64,000 nucleotides of DNA, taken from positions 1,922,001 through 1,986,000 of the forward strand of contig JAHYIO010000023.1 of NCBI GenBank assembly GCA_020543525.1, written 5' to 3'. Source of the stretch: Coriolopsis trogii. Its lineage: Eukaryota; Basidiomycota; Agaricomycetes; Polyporales; Polyporaceae. The position numbers were made by a program, and so were the translations under genes. Position 1 is the stretch's first letter; each line of letters opens with the position of its first letter. This document shows, piece after piece, positions 54,194 to 64,000 of this stretch. Below the pieces are notes generated by a model, which was not told the DNA's origin, did no database searches, and saw nothing but the letters and a program-made list of their open reading frames with translations.

Positions 54194-56274
54194 TTACGGG
54201 GAAGACCGACCGTTGTCTTTGAGCTCCCACTTTTGTCGCCAAGCGCGGCCTTTCCACCAGACGAGGAGAATGAGGAGGTCGGAGAGGACTATGAGACCTG
54301 CCCAAAGAGAGTACAGGCCGCCGTCTCCGAGGGCATTCTTGATTACAGACCGTCAATAGCGTCAGCGGGGACTGTATGCACGCTGTGGGAGGACACACCT
54401 GGAGGGGGACGGCGATCTCGGCGGCAATAAAGGCAGCGATTCCGCGGAAGGTGCTGTTGACGGCGACGGCAGAGGACGGTCTGCCGTTGTTGGCGTCGAC
54501 GACGTAGGAGAGGAGGCTGGAGTAAATAGCTCTGGTGCCGGTGAGCAAGGAGAACAGGATGGAGGGCAAGGATGGGAGACGGACATGGAGAAGAGGCCGG
54601 AAAGGAAGAGCATGAGGCAGATGGCTGCGACGTGCACATGCTTCTCACAGAGCCAGCCATAGGCAATCACAGAGGCGGGGAGGAAGGGCATGGAGATGAA
54701 AGTACTTGCGAGGCGCATCTGGTGGACAGTCATTCGATCTATGGGCAGAAGAGGGGAGGGAGAGACGGACCTCTGGGTGCCTGATGCGTGCATTGCGTGC
54801 AGTCAACGTTCGGAGGACGTGGTCAGAGTACCGTCCGCCAAGGACGCTCCCGACGACGGAGCCTGTTGAGATGGATGAGGACAGGTAGAGATGGGATGGG
54901 GAGAGGCTCTGACCGAGACCGAAGGCGAGGAGGACGAGGCCGATCTGGAGGGCGTTGTAGCCGTATGCGTGGGCGAGAGTGAGGGCAGAGGTGTACGAGA
55001 TGGAGTACGTGAAGCCGTACACGAGCGCTGGCCCAGACGTCCCTCAGCTCCTCTGCGCCATCGAGAGCAGTAAGAAGACACGTGACGGCCAGAACGTGGA
55101 AGAGCGGCTTCGCTGGGTTCACGTCTGCGGGCGACAGCGTGATGGCGTGCACTGGACGAGTAGCCTCTGTGTGGCGCTGCTTCTCGACGTCCGAGTCGGC
55201 CGTGGCATCCACTGTCTCCTCTGGCCCGCGCTCTGGCCGCACAGCGGTCGTCGTCTCACACCGTCTCGCCGTCTGAACCCCGCCGCGTTTCCTCAGCGCC
55301 GCCTGGTACGTCAGACTGCGCTCCCGCCGGATCGTGTCCTTGAACGGGACGAAGAGCACAAGACATGCACCGATGAAGATCGCCATGAACCAGAACGTCG
55401 CCCGCCAGCTCAACGCCTCCGTCAGCACTCCCCCCACAATGGGTCCCAACGCCGGCCCCAGCAGCGGCGCACTGCGCCCACCTACCCGCTCAGCATACTC
55501 TTCTCTTCGCCAGCAAATGCACGCATGGACGGACCTGTAGTAGACGCCCATCCTCGTCCCGCGCTCTCTTGGCTCGTACATGTCCGCCAGTGTAGCAGCT
55601 CCCAGTGCCCCCACCGCACTCGCACTGTCCGGTTCCCCGTCAGTCGCTTCGGTCTCGCATGCTTGTTCTTGCACTCACCCAACCCCTTGCAGGCAGCGCA
55701 TCCTTACCAGCACCTCAATGTCTTTTGCTAGCGCTCCCACGATGCTCCCTACCATACCGAGCACTGTCGACACCACATACACTTTCTGATTTGACCGTCA
55801 GCAACAGCACGTACAAGTTCCTCATACTTACCTTCCGCCCCCAGAACTCGCTCAGCGCACTCCACAACAGCGGCACGCTTCCTAGCAACAAGATGTACAA
55901 CGACAGGCTCAGTGACATCGCCCCGCTCGAAGCGTCCAGCTCCTCCTCGATCTGTGCTATCGACGCTGTCGACATGTCCTTGAGTGACAATCTCACCGAA
56001 AAGTACACGTAGTGCTCACGATTGTATATGTTCGCTCCCAGCCCCGCGATCATGCTTGCCGCGGACACCGTCGCGACCACCGTCAGCTGCCATCCGTGTC
56101 ATACACGTTCCAGTCAGTAATTTTCCTCGTCCCGCTACAATTTGGGGCCACACGTACCTTTCGCGCCCTGCTCCATTCCCGAGGGTCGTCGACCACCGTC
56201 GCATGCTCAATGTCTGCGCTCGGCGGCGACGACACTTTGGTCACGGCGACATCGGCTTCCTTGACACCAGACAT
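54194..56274 (-). CDS. MFS drug:H+ antiporter-like transporter
   Basis: Complete 525-residue transporter, 12 membrane spans expected. Exons (minus): 56274-56158, 56086-55832, 55785-55679, 55624-55535, 55471-55080, 55027-54914, 54862-54771, 54718-54585, 54531-54399, 54337-54194 (1578 nt, open). The soluble N-terminus ends DDPREWSRARK. Family motifs include SEFWGRKK after the second helix, MRCLQGVGASAVG, ADMYEPRERGTRMG and SAPLLGPALGPIVGG (the antiporter motif C region), then a long charged central loop (about 250-310) and GGRYSD in the second half. The tail ends WELKDNGRSSP. The family exports polyamines, drugs or metabolites from the plasma membrane. It is the full-length paralogue of the fragment at 1-898, with the same intron phases. 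The donor before LVYGFTYS is a weak GTCTTC. Confidence 0.92.
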
Positions 56275-57088
56275 GTAATGTGGTCAGTGATCGTCGAGCA
56301 AGTTCTGAGAGGGAGGAAGATGGAGCATGGCTAGAGTCTGAAGTAGACAACGTGATAAAGCTCCGAGCTATCTGACTAGGTCGTCTGACCGTTGGTCGTC
56401 CAATAGCACTATCGCATAGCGCGCACACCAAGGAGTCATATCACGTCTTCAGATCTTCTGCGCAGAACGCCGCTCGGCATCCCACCTGCACTTAAGACGG
56501 GTAAGATGACTCTCCACGTAACGTACACACATACCTCATGCTCAAGACGAGTCGGCCGAAGGAGCCGACAGAGCACATCATGGGTACTAGTCAGTACCTG
56601 CATCACGTTTAGCACGATCTTTCAGTATTCGGAACGCAAGCGTCCTCGAGGGAGCCGTTTGCTGCTAGATGAAAATCAGACAATGCCAGGACCAGGGCCT
56701 TGAATGCTTGCCCCGTTCGAGATCGAGTGGTCGACCTGCACTTATCGGGATGACCAGTACGAACGCGCGCCCGACTCGAAGTCGTGGCGTGCATGCGGTG
56801 CTTCTAGCAGGAGCGGTGTGATCATGGCGGAAGAGGGGAAAGACTTGGTAGCCACAGCCTGAGCGGGCGCCAAATCCGAAGGGACCGAGCGTTTCAAACT
56901 TAGCTTCAGCTTACACCGAGTATGTGACATCATCACGACGCACTACTTAGGGTTGTTATACCGCATGGCCTCGTATTTCCCGGACAATCGAAAAGATCTA
57001 CTGTGCGATTTATACGGATCACTAGTACTGCGGTCTCTCCTCCGTTAGTGGCAGGGCCATCTCGGCGTGCACACAGGGCTTGAAGTCG
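56275..57088. other. intergenic, no gene seen
   Basis: Promoter side of the transporter and 3' side of the Rds1-like gene. Nothing recognised. Confidence 0.45.
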
Positions 57089-58134
57089 CTACGAATCCAC
57101 TCCGAGGGGGAACTGCAGGACAGCGAGCCCACTGAGCAGATTGGCATCGCTCGGCGGTCCGCCCTTTGTTGATACGAGCGCAGCAAACACAGTCCCCGCA
57201 AGACCGTGAGGTACGACCGTGAGCCCGGCGAGACCGACGTCGGAGTACACGACCTGCAGGCCGTTCATCCACGCAACGTACGCCCTGCCGATGTGCAGGT
57301 TCGTGAGGCTGATGGTAATCGAAGAGCCGTGCGCGGGGCTGTTGTCGGAGAGGATGAGGTCGGGGAGAGCCTTGAACGGATTGGGGTAGTTGTTTAGTGG
57401 GCAGGACTTGATGAACTGTGCTGCGAGGGAGAACACTGGCCCTGGGATGCCGAGTGACACGTCAAAGGCACCGTTCCATGGCTGGAGGTCCAGCGCAGAG
57501 GAGCCAACCCATGAGGCGTGTCGAGCCTCAACTGCCAGGATAGACTGTAAGGATGAGGATTCAGTATGAGGTTTGGCACGTTCACGATCAGACGTACAGC
57601 GGCCGCCGTCAGGTAGTCCTTGTTTGAGATGTATCGTGCTGCCCCAATGTACGCAGATGTTCCAATATTCTCGAGAATTATGGATAGCGCGGCAAAGGAT
57701 TGAGGATCGATGTCCGGGCTTTACGAGGACGTGAGTTGTCAGCGACAGGTGACTGTGGCCTCGAGGAGATACGTACAAGACATAGTCGCAAGGTTGGGTG
57801 GCGTTCTCTCCGAGAATAGAGCTCAAGAAGTTGACATGCTCAGCTTCGTGCTTGGCGATCTGGAAGAAGCGGCCGTGGAGGTCGGAAGATAACCCTGCAC
57901 GCTCAAAGTCGCTCTCAGAGTACTTTGCGAGAGCCTGGGAGTAGAATGCGTTCTCGAGGTGCTCGAGCGTCAGCGCAATCTGCAAGACATCGGCATCTAT
58001 GTACGATCCAAACGGTCAGATCTTGGGTGTCCAACGGTGAAGTCTGGCGGAGACTTACCCGTGGGCTGCGTGGCGATCGGTATGCCAAACACTGTAGGGA
58101 TGGAGAGAGCAAGGAGACAGAGTTTGCGAAACAT
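57089..58134 (-). CDS. Rds1-like secreted ferritin-fold (Ferritin_2) protein
   Basis: 290-residue protein of the Ferritin-like (Ferritin_2) family, which includes fission-yeast Rds1, a stress-responsive protein; its biochemical role is not settled. Exons (minus): 58134-58059, 57996-57777, 57718-57598, 57544-57089 (873 nt, open). Signal peptide 1-about 18 ([17 protein letters not shown]). The four-helix bundle shows [45 protein letters not shown] and [12 protein letters not shown]. The Glu and ExxH positions used for metal binding in ferritin folds are present. The C-terminal half is a separate beta-rich part ending FPLGVDS. A TATA box (GGTATAAAGA) 137-146 bp upstream suggests inducible expression. 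Confidence 0.9.
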
Positions 58135-58270
58135 GCCGTCAAAAAGAGCGAAGTTCACGAAAAGAGCGACGATTAACGAGAGGCAACGAGAGAACGCCGG
58201 GACTGTGAAGAGTGGGAAGAGCGTCGATAGGAGCACCGAACGATAGAGCACCTCCCGAGTCATGCCATAC

Positions 58271-58280
58271 TCTTTATACC
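58271..58280 (-). promoter_or_regulatory. TATA box of the Rds1-like gene
   Basis: GGTATAAAGA on the minus strand, about 140 bp upstream of the ATG at 58134. Strong TATA boxes are common in stress-induced fungal genes. Confidence 0.5.
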
Positions 58281-58823
58281 CGCTGAGCAAGGGGGCATTC
58301 GCCTTCTGAGACGAGCCTCAAATTCTATACAAGGTCAACACTCACCAGATCGGTCAACCCATGACGCTCTGAACCTCGCCTAGTGGCCGCTGCAGCTGTC
58401 CGAGATGTCCGAACCATGCATCCGCCATTGCTCGCGCCCGCGAAGCCCGGTAGGTTCGCGCACACTTCCTTGACCTTCATGCGGCTATCGGAGCCATGCA
58501 AGTTCTAGAAAAGCAAAGCAAATAGGAGTAACTTACTTGCGATTTAGTGCTGTATAGAACATGTACCAATCTGCGATGGCACTCCAGCTGATCCGGGTGG
58601 TTCGGGCATATCGGTGTGTAGAGCCCAACTTCGTCTTATGCTCACGTCATGGAGGTCCCAGCCTCAGGAGGAGTAGTCGTGGCGAGCAAAAAGAGAAAAG
58701 AGTATCACAGCGAGTAGATTTCTTGACAGAGCATGTCGCGTAATGAATTGATCTAGTAGTGCCGTCTATAGCAGATCTAGACGTTTGTGAGATGCGCTTC
58801 TACTCACCGGAACCATGTTATGG

Positions 58824-59281
58824 GAATACTTATCTGCGCCGAATCCTGTCAGGTAGAGCGAGACAGTAAGAAAGACGGTTTATATCTATGGCGGTCGGAT
58901 ACTAATACATATATGCAGCCAAGCCGCCACGGAATGGTTCCTCTACAAGAGCGCTAGCGAGAACTTCCCGGGTGAGTTCAGAATCAGTGTCTTGATAGAT
59001 ACCAATACAAGCCTACAGCATCTATGACCTTGGGCCGTTCGTGTACTTTTTGCCACGACCGCTGAATTCGTCGCTGAGAGGTAAGTAGTGGAAGTACAGA
59101 ACGATGATGCGCACCCGACATTGAGTAAGCTTAAGAGGTGGTCGGGGTCTGGCCACCTCAGAATGCGACCGCTGCCGGGGTCCACGAGCGCTTGTTTACT
59201 TTGCGCTGCCACCTCGTTCAACACCTTTTCGTCCAGGTCAGCGAGGTGCGTGTCTCTCGTGTTCGCGTTGAGATTCACCAC
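58824..59281. other. Possible small spliced gene, strand unclear
   Basis: Plus reading: ATG 58817 region (MLWEYLSAPNPV), donor GTAGAG at about 58853, a textbook TACTAAT branch site and ATGCAG acceptor at about 58919, then AATEWFLYKSASENFP, a GTGAGT donor and an acceptor before YSIYDLGPFVYFLPRP. Minus reading of the right part: THLADLDEKVLNEVAAQ to LLSLLNV joins across a GTGCGC...CTCAG intron to GDEFSGRGKKYTNGPRS and a stop. Both look plausible and overlap. I cannot decide, and no family is recognised. Confidence 0.3.
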
Positions 59282-59300
59282 TAATCACGAGTATGCATAG

Positions 59301-60203
59301 ATGAGCGCACAGGTGGCTACGCGTGCCCCACGTCTCACCGCGACAGTCGGTCGCAGTGTGCGTCGCACACGGCCAGCACCTCAGCGCAAACCGCTCAAGC
59401 GCGACGAGAAAGGCGTCCCTATCCCCCATGTCAACGTGATCGTCCGGGATACCCACCGGAACCGGCTTGCGGACCACTACCATAATACGCTCCAGGACGA
59501 CCTCATGTATATGACCTACATCCATGAGCCCAGCCCCCGCAAGCCCCCGCGGCCCCTCCGTCTCACGTACGATCCGAATGACCCCTACACGAAGCACAGG
59601 TTCAACCCTCCCCTCGGTGGCAACCGCTGGTCAAAGCAACCTCCTCCCCCTTCGTCTCCGGACAACGTTATTCAGCTCGAGCGTATCCAGATACACACGC
59701 AGATCAAGCAAGCGGCAGTCAGTCGTACCAACCTTCTCGGCCCCATCATGGCCCTTCGCGCGATCTCGGGAGCAACCGATCAAGGTGGAGGACAGCATAC
59801 GGCGGAGGGAGTGCAACTGGTCAGGGGTCGGAAGAACTTGCAGGGTTGGGTGCGTCCTGGCATTCCCGTCGGTGTCAAGGTCGATTTGAAGGGTCCGCAA
59901 ATGTGGGATTTCCTGAGTGTACTCGTTGAGTTCGTTCTCCCGCGGCTCCGTGAGTTCCAGGGCATTCCTCTGGAAGGCCCGTCACAGCGGCTCGACAAGC
60001 CAAGCTCAGCGTCCGGCGTTGTCTCCTTTGGCCTGCCCCCGACCGCGCTCGGTTTGTTCCCCCAAATCGAGGTCAACTTCGACTCTTACCCGCAAACATT
60101 CGGTATGCACATACACTTTGTCACCAACGCGAAGGGTGTTGGGGCCCAAAATCGCGCGAGGGCGCTGCTCTCCGGCTTCCAAATTCCGTTTGCAAGATCT
60201 TAG
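59301..60203 (+). CDS. MRPL7: Mitochondrial large-subunit ribosomal protein uL5m
   Basis: 300-residue single-exon gene for the mitochondrial member of the uL5 (bacterial L5) family, which sits at the central protuberance of the large ribosomal subunit. The N-terminus is basic and Ala/Arg/Thr-rich (RAPRLTATVGRSVRRTRPAP), as expected for a mitochondrial targeting sequence. Then VPIPHVNVIVRDTHRNRLADHYHNTL, typical of the fungal mitochondrial protein, and the L5 N-domain with IQIHTQIKQAAVSRTNLLGPIMAL. The L5 C-domain follows (GVKVDLKGPQMWDFLSVLVEFVLPRLREF, then FPQIEVNFDSYPQTFGMHIHF), ending LLSGFQIPF. ATG 59301 is the first in frame after a stop and gives a normal-length presequence. Confidence 0.9.
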   Translation: MSAQVATRAPRLTATVGRSVRRTRPAPQRKPLKRDEKGVPIPHVNVIVRDTHRNRLADHYHNTLQDDLMYMTYIHEPSPRKPPRPLRLTYDPNDPYTKHRFNPPLGGNRWSKQPPPPSSPDNVIQLERIQIHTQIKQAAVSRTNLLGPIMALRAISGATDQGGGQHTAEGVQLVRGRKNLQGWVRPGIPVGVKVDLKGPQMWDFLSVLVEFVLPRLREFQGIPLEGPSQRLDKPSSASGVVSFGLPPTALGLFPQIEVNFDSYPQTFGMHIHFVTNAKGVGAQNRARALLSGFQIPFARS

Positions 60204-61148
60204 GTGAGTATTTAGTGCTCCGTTACGAAACGACTCCTTACAATAGTCTCAGGTCACCACATAGATGTAGCAGTACATTCGCATAATAGATTGCCCCCAC
60301 CCTGACGCTGTCAGGTGGCATATCGCGTTGGGGACCGCATGAATATCGCGGCACAGATGTCACGCGGTCGTGGTAATTCCTGAGCAACTGAACCTCAGTT
60401 TTCCGACGTTTGTGTCCGTCAGTCCACTCGTACTGCTCGGTACCGGCCGCTTTGACAATCCACGTGCATGCCTGCTGTGGCTGGAGGGCCTGTATACATT
60501 CTCTAACTTACTGCGCTATCACTGGCATGATATATACCTATCCGTGTGGGGGTCTGTGCAGTCAGGAACACGATAGAAGCTGTTTCGGAAGTAAAGGGCG
60601 GTTTGTAACCTGGCTGCTCGAAATAGCACCTCACTTTGTGGACCGGTCCATGCGGTATTTGTATTCATGGAGGCATTGGGTCTCAGTTTTTGATGAGTTA
60701 CTCACCGCCATTGCGATGTGTAGAGGGGCCAAACTGATGTGTAGGCGAGTACCTACTACAGACTGAGGGGGCGTGGGTCGCCTCGTGTTGTCAGAACGGA
60801 GGAAGGCGGTGAGGACAGCGGTCTGGGAGAGCAGATGGATGATGGAGAGATCAGAGAGGAGCAGCCACCGGGGGTGTTTGGCCGTGTTTGGGAGATGGTC
60901 GCAGGGCGCCCTGTGCCAGCATAAGGCGTTGGAGACCCCGCTTCCGACTCCTTTCCCATTGTCCTCATCGTCCTCGACGTTCTCCTCGACCCCTTCGTCG
61001 CCGTCGCGAGTACTCTTCCCGCCAACTTTGCCCTTCCCTAGACCGGCAGGCTCCGCTGGTCTTGTCTAGACATCGTTGCACGCCCCGTTGCTTGATTCTA
61101 GCCAACTCCGACTCGACGTCGACTTGCAGTCCTTAGCTTTTTCAAAAC
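60204..61148. other. intergenic, no gene seen
   Basis: Short stretch between MRPL7 and the SAM-domain gene. A pyrimidine-rich tract (about 60950-61050) is probably the promoter/5' UTR of the latter. Confidence 0.45.
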
Positions 61149-63283
61149 ATGTCTAGTCTTGCTCCTCCCAGCCCTAGCGTTTCCCCCGCCCCTGGCGGCA
61201 ACGCTGGCGGCAGGTCTCCCAACTTCCGTGCCTCCATGGGTCCCACTTCTGCCCGCCCTGTTGGTGGACAGGGCCTTCCCCCGGCTTCCCCTCGCCCTGG
61301 CGCAACCAACGGCGGTGCGCGCCCCACGAGCGAATTGCTGGGCAGCGCAGGCATGTTCCAGACCCCAGAGGGTGAGTTGGCATGTTGAACTCTCGTGAAT
61401 TTATCTAATCCTCACCCTTAGCCGAAGCTATTGACCAATGGTTCGAGACTTTCCAGAACTATGAGGTGACGCTGGTGCGTGTTCTTTTGCTGGGTGGCTC
61501 GGACTTTGGCTGATGGCAGTGCAGGAAGAAATGGCTGCTGCCTCTCTTGACGTCAATTTCAAGGAAGAACTGAGTGCCATCGAGCAATGTGAGTCAATTC
61601 GCATATACTACAGTTTGACCCGGTCATACGTGTTACTACCAAACGCAACCTGGCAAATGCTGACCTTGTGTGCAGGGTTCAAGGTTCTATCCGAAGCCGA
61701 GCGCACAGCCGCTCTTTACAGTCTTTTGCAACATTCTACGCAGGTTCAGATTCGATTCTTCATCACGGTCCTCCAGCAGATGGCTCGGTCCGATCCCATG
61801 ACCGCTCTGCTTTCACCTGCTGTCGGTGGTGCGTCACTGTCTTTGCACTGAACTCAAAGCTGTGCTCATTGATGTGTCAGGTTCCATGCAGAGCCAGATG
61901 GAGGCCAAGCTGGCCAGTATGAATTTGAAGTCGCCGGGCTTGAAGTCCAACCTGCCAGGCTCGCCCACGACTCGCAACTTCTCCGGACCTGCGCTCGGGA
62001 GCAACTTCCTTTCCCCGGAGTCTGCCAACAATGCTAACGGGAGCGATCCTGCCGCCACGCTCGCACAGCAGCGTGCCAAGCTCAAGGCAAGCAATGCCGC
62101 TCATCGCATCTCCGCGCCTGCGCTATCTTCCACCATCGGTGCCGATCGCAACACTTGGGGCTCTGGCTCGAACCAGCTTGGCCAGGTCGATGAACGCTCA
62201 TCGTCACCTGCGCAAGAGATCACCTTATCACCCAACCCTGCGTCGCGCCCGAAGAGCACCGACTTCTCGGGCCTTGCCAACGCTCTCAAGTCCCCTCGGG
62301 GCGACGACGTCGAGCAGCAGCTGTCTCCCATGCCGGGTGGCAGCTGGGCGAGCATGGTGAACACTCCCCTGATTCCCATCTTCAAGGATACTCGCAACCC
62401 TGGACAGAGCCTCGATGCTGCCGCGCAAAAGCTCAACGACTGGACGGCTGGTGGTGGCGCCGCGGTGCCGCTCATTTCTGACCCGCCGAAGAAGTACAAC
62501 CGTCTATCGAAGGGCGCGCCGAGCAACAACGACAACGACGATGGCAACCACGGTCAAAATGGCGCGCCGCGTAACATCCGGTCCGCCAGCGGCAATGGGA
62601 ACCTCAGTGCCTTTGGGGGTCAGGCCGGCTGGGGTGGTGCACGCAGTCCTGCTCTATCCAATACGTCTGGGAGATTCAGCGACGATGGCAGCATGAACGG
62701 CATGGGTGTCCCTGGCTTTGCCGCCATGGGTATGGGTAACCCTGCTCTTGCTGGCCTTGCTGGCACTGGTGGATTCAACATGGCGGCACTCGCCGCTGCC
62801 GGCATGGCTCCCGTCAGCCCTTTCAATAGCATGTTCAACATGAACAACCTCGCAGCGATGGGTCTCTCACCGGAGCAAATGCTCGCGATGCAGATGGCGG
62901 CGGCCGGCCAACTTGGTCAGCTTGGCCAGCCTGGACTTGGGCCGTTCGGGATGGGCCTCGGCAATCAGAACAACATGCGCGGCCAGCGGGGAATGGGCAA
63001 CCGGGGTGGAAACACGAAGTCTCCAGGGCAGCGGGAGAAGAAGGACGATGAGGACGTCGATCCGAAGCTGCTCGATGACATCCCGGCGTGGCTGCGGAGC
63101 CTCCGGCTGCATAAGTACACGCCCAATTTCGAGGGCATGCACTGGCGGGACATGGTGGTCATGGATGAGGCCGCGCTTGAGGCGAAGGGCGTCGCAGCCC
63201 TGGGGGCGAGGAGGAAGATGCTCAAGACGTTCGAGGTCGTGCGCAAGAAGATGGGCATTGAGGGTCCGGATTCCTCTTCCTAG
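61149..63283 (+). CDS. VTS1: Vts1/Smaug-like SAM-domain RNA-binding protein
   Basis: 631-residue post-transcriptional regulator. Vts1 proteins bind CNGG-loop hairpins in mRNAs through a SAM domain and recruit deadenylases. Exons: 61149-61371, 61422-61474, 61525-61588, 61676-61828, 61881-63283 (1896 nt, open). The conserved N-terminal helical block spans the small exons ([54 protein letters not shown]). The middle is disordered and Ser/Pro/Asn-rich with Gly/Met-rich repeats ([25 protein letters not shown]). The SAM domain is at about 562-625: [26 protein letters not shown] through [15 protein letters not shown], with the basic RRKMLK typical of RNA-binding SAM domains. Confidence 0.95.
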
Positions 63284-64000
63284 ATACTTTCTCGTGGAAG
63301 ACTCCGCTGCTGCTCGTCGCACACCACTCTATCGTGGATCGCGCCGCGAGTATGTAGGCGGACACCACACACAAAGCGGCCCAAGGGGCCTACCAACCGT
63401 TTTTCTTGGATCTGTTCTCGATTGATATTCGCCTACTCCTGGCCAGGGTACCCACGTCCGCATCCCCCTATACCATATTACCTCCCTCTTCCTTCATAGT
63501 AACGGAACCACGTTGTGCGGTGGGTCTAGTGAACATGTGTCGTCCAGTCGAGTGTATGCCTAGCTGTAATCTGACATGTAAATAGGCCCACAGTCTCTAT
63601 TTAATGTTTCCTCTCTCTTCCTCCACGAGCCTACAGCATCTCGTCGGTCCCTTCATGCGATAGTCTCACAGAATCATCATGGATCAAAGGAAGGGTGGCA
63701 GTGAAAACAGTGATTGCTTCGAAGGGCCACCACGTCGGTTTATACGGACGAGCATATCTACCACAAACACTGCCTCCGAAAGAGCGTCGGAAGCTACGTT
63801 CTACTACGCGGCATGCGTGTCCCATTCGAACCACATAGGCCAGTACTCGTGTCTCTCGTGACTCCCACCGTCATAGCGTCGTAGGAAGGAGAACATGAAT
63901 TTCCGGAGACGATATAGAAGTACCACGATCTCGATGTCCATACGTGCATTAGAGGCGACCAAGCGATGGAGACTTGATGTAAACTTGCTGCGTTGTCCAA
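63284..64000. other. 3' UTR and intergenic, no gene seen
   Basis: Pyrimidine-rich after the stop, then no recognisable coding sequence to the edge of the window. Confidence 0.45.

Noticed and set aside
1..64000. CRISPR arrays, bacterial operons or ribosomal RNA
   Set aside because: None seen; the spliced gene structure is eukaryotic throughout.

Overview
The window is nuclear DNA from a filamentous basidiomycete, most likely an Agaricomycete (possibly Polyporales; genus not resolvable by reading). The basis is dense short introns of about 50-80 nt, many of them phase-shifting, plus typical Agaricomycete gene families and a Plavaka DNA transposon. Gene models were built by hand: splice sites were placed so that frame and family motifs stay continuous, and exon lengths were checked to sum to whole codons.

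Layout. 1-898: 3' part of a major facilitator transporter (+). 2227-3913: 2-oxoglutarate/Fe(II) dioxygenase with a 7-nt micro-exon (+). 4112-5921: short-chain dehydrogenase (-). 6975-9103: secreted GH16 beta-glucanase (-). 10592-13351: mitofusin Fzo1 (+). 14109-24340: a metallo-beta-lactamase-fold lactonase-like gene cut in two by an approximately 9.2-kb Plavaka element (about 14282-23509). The element has short inverted ends, TAGCAC-rich subterminal repeats, a companion gene on the minus strand, a captured piece of the replicative helicase gene MCM4, a perfect 34-bp inverted repeat, and a transposase gene that reads open across nine exons.

25848-31942: Nud1/Cdc11-type leucine-rich-repeat scaffold of the septation/mitotic exit network (+). 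31943-41150: a long stretch with no confidently recognised gene, but with two weak minus-strand candidates. 41151-43247: TALE homeodomain transcription factor (+). 43248-49287: another poorly coding stretch. 49288-51175: disordered protein of unknown function (+), followed by four tandem 173/175-nt exon-like units carrying splice signals (51361-52507). 53594-54046: small secreted protein (+). 54194-56274: full-length paralogue of the transporter at the left edge (-). 57089-58134: Rds1-like secreted ferritin-fold protein (-). 59301-60203: mitochondrial ribosomal protein uL5m/MRPL7 (+). 61149-63283: Vts1/Smaug SAM-domain RNA-binding protein (+).

How it fits together. Most genes are single-copy housekeeping or developmental genes: mitochondrial fusion, mitochondrial translation, mitotic exit, mRNA decay and a homeobox regulator. 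Among them sit secreted and metabolic genes: GH16, Rds1-like, two transporters, a dioxygenase and a dehydrogenase. The transporter fragment, dioxygenase and dehydrogenase are adjacent and could form a small metabolic group. The clearest event is the transposon insertion, which looks young because the transposase is open and the two halves of the interrupted gene are still in register.
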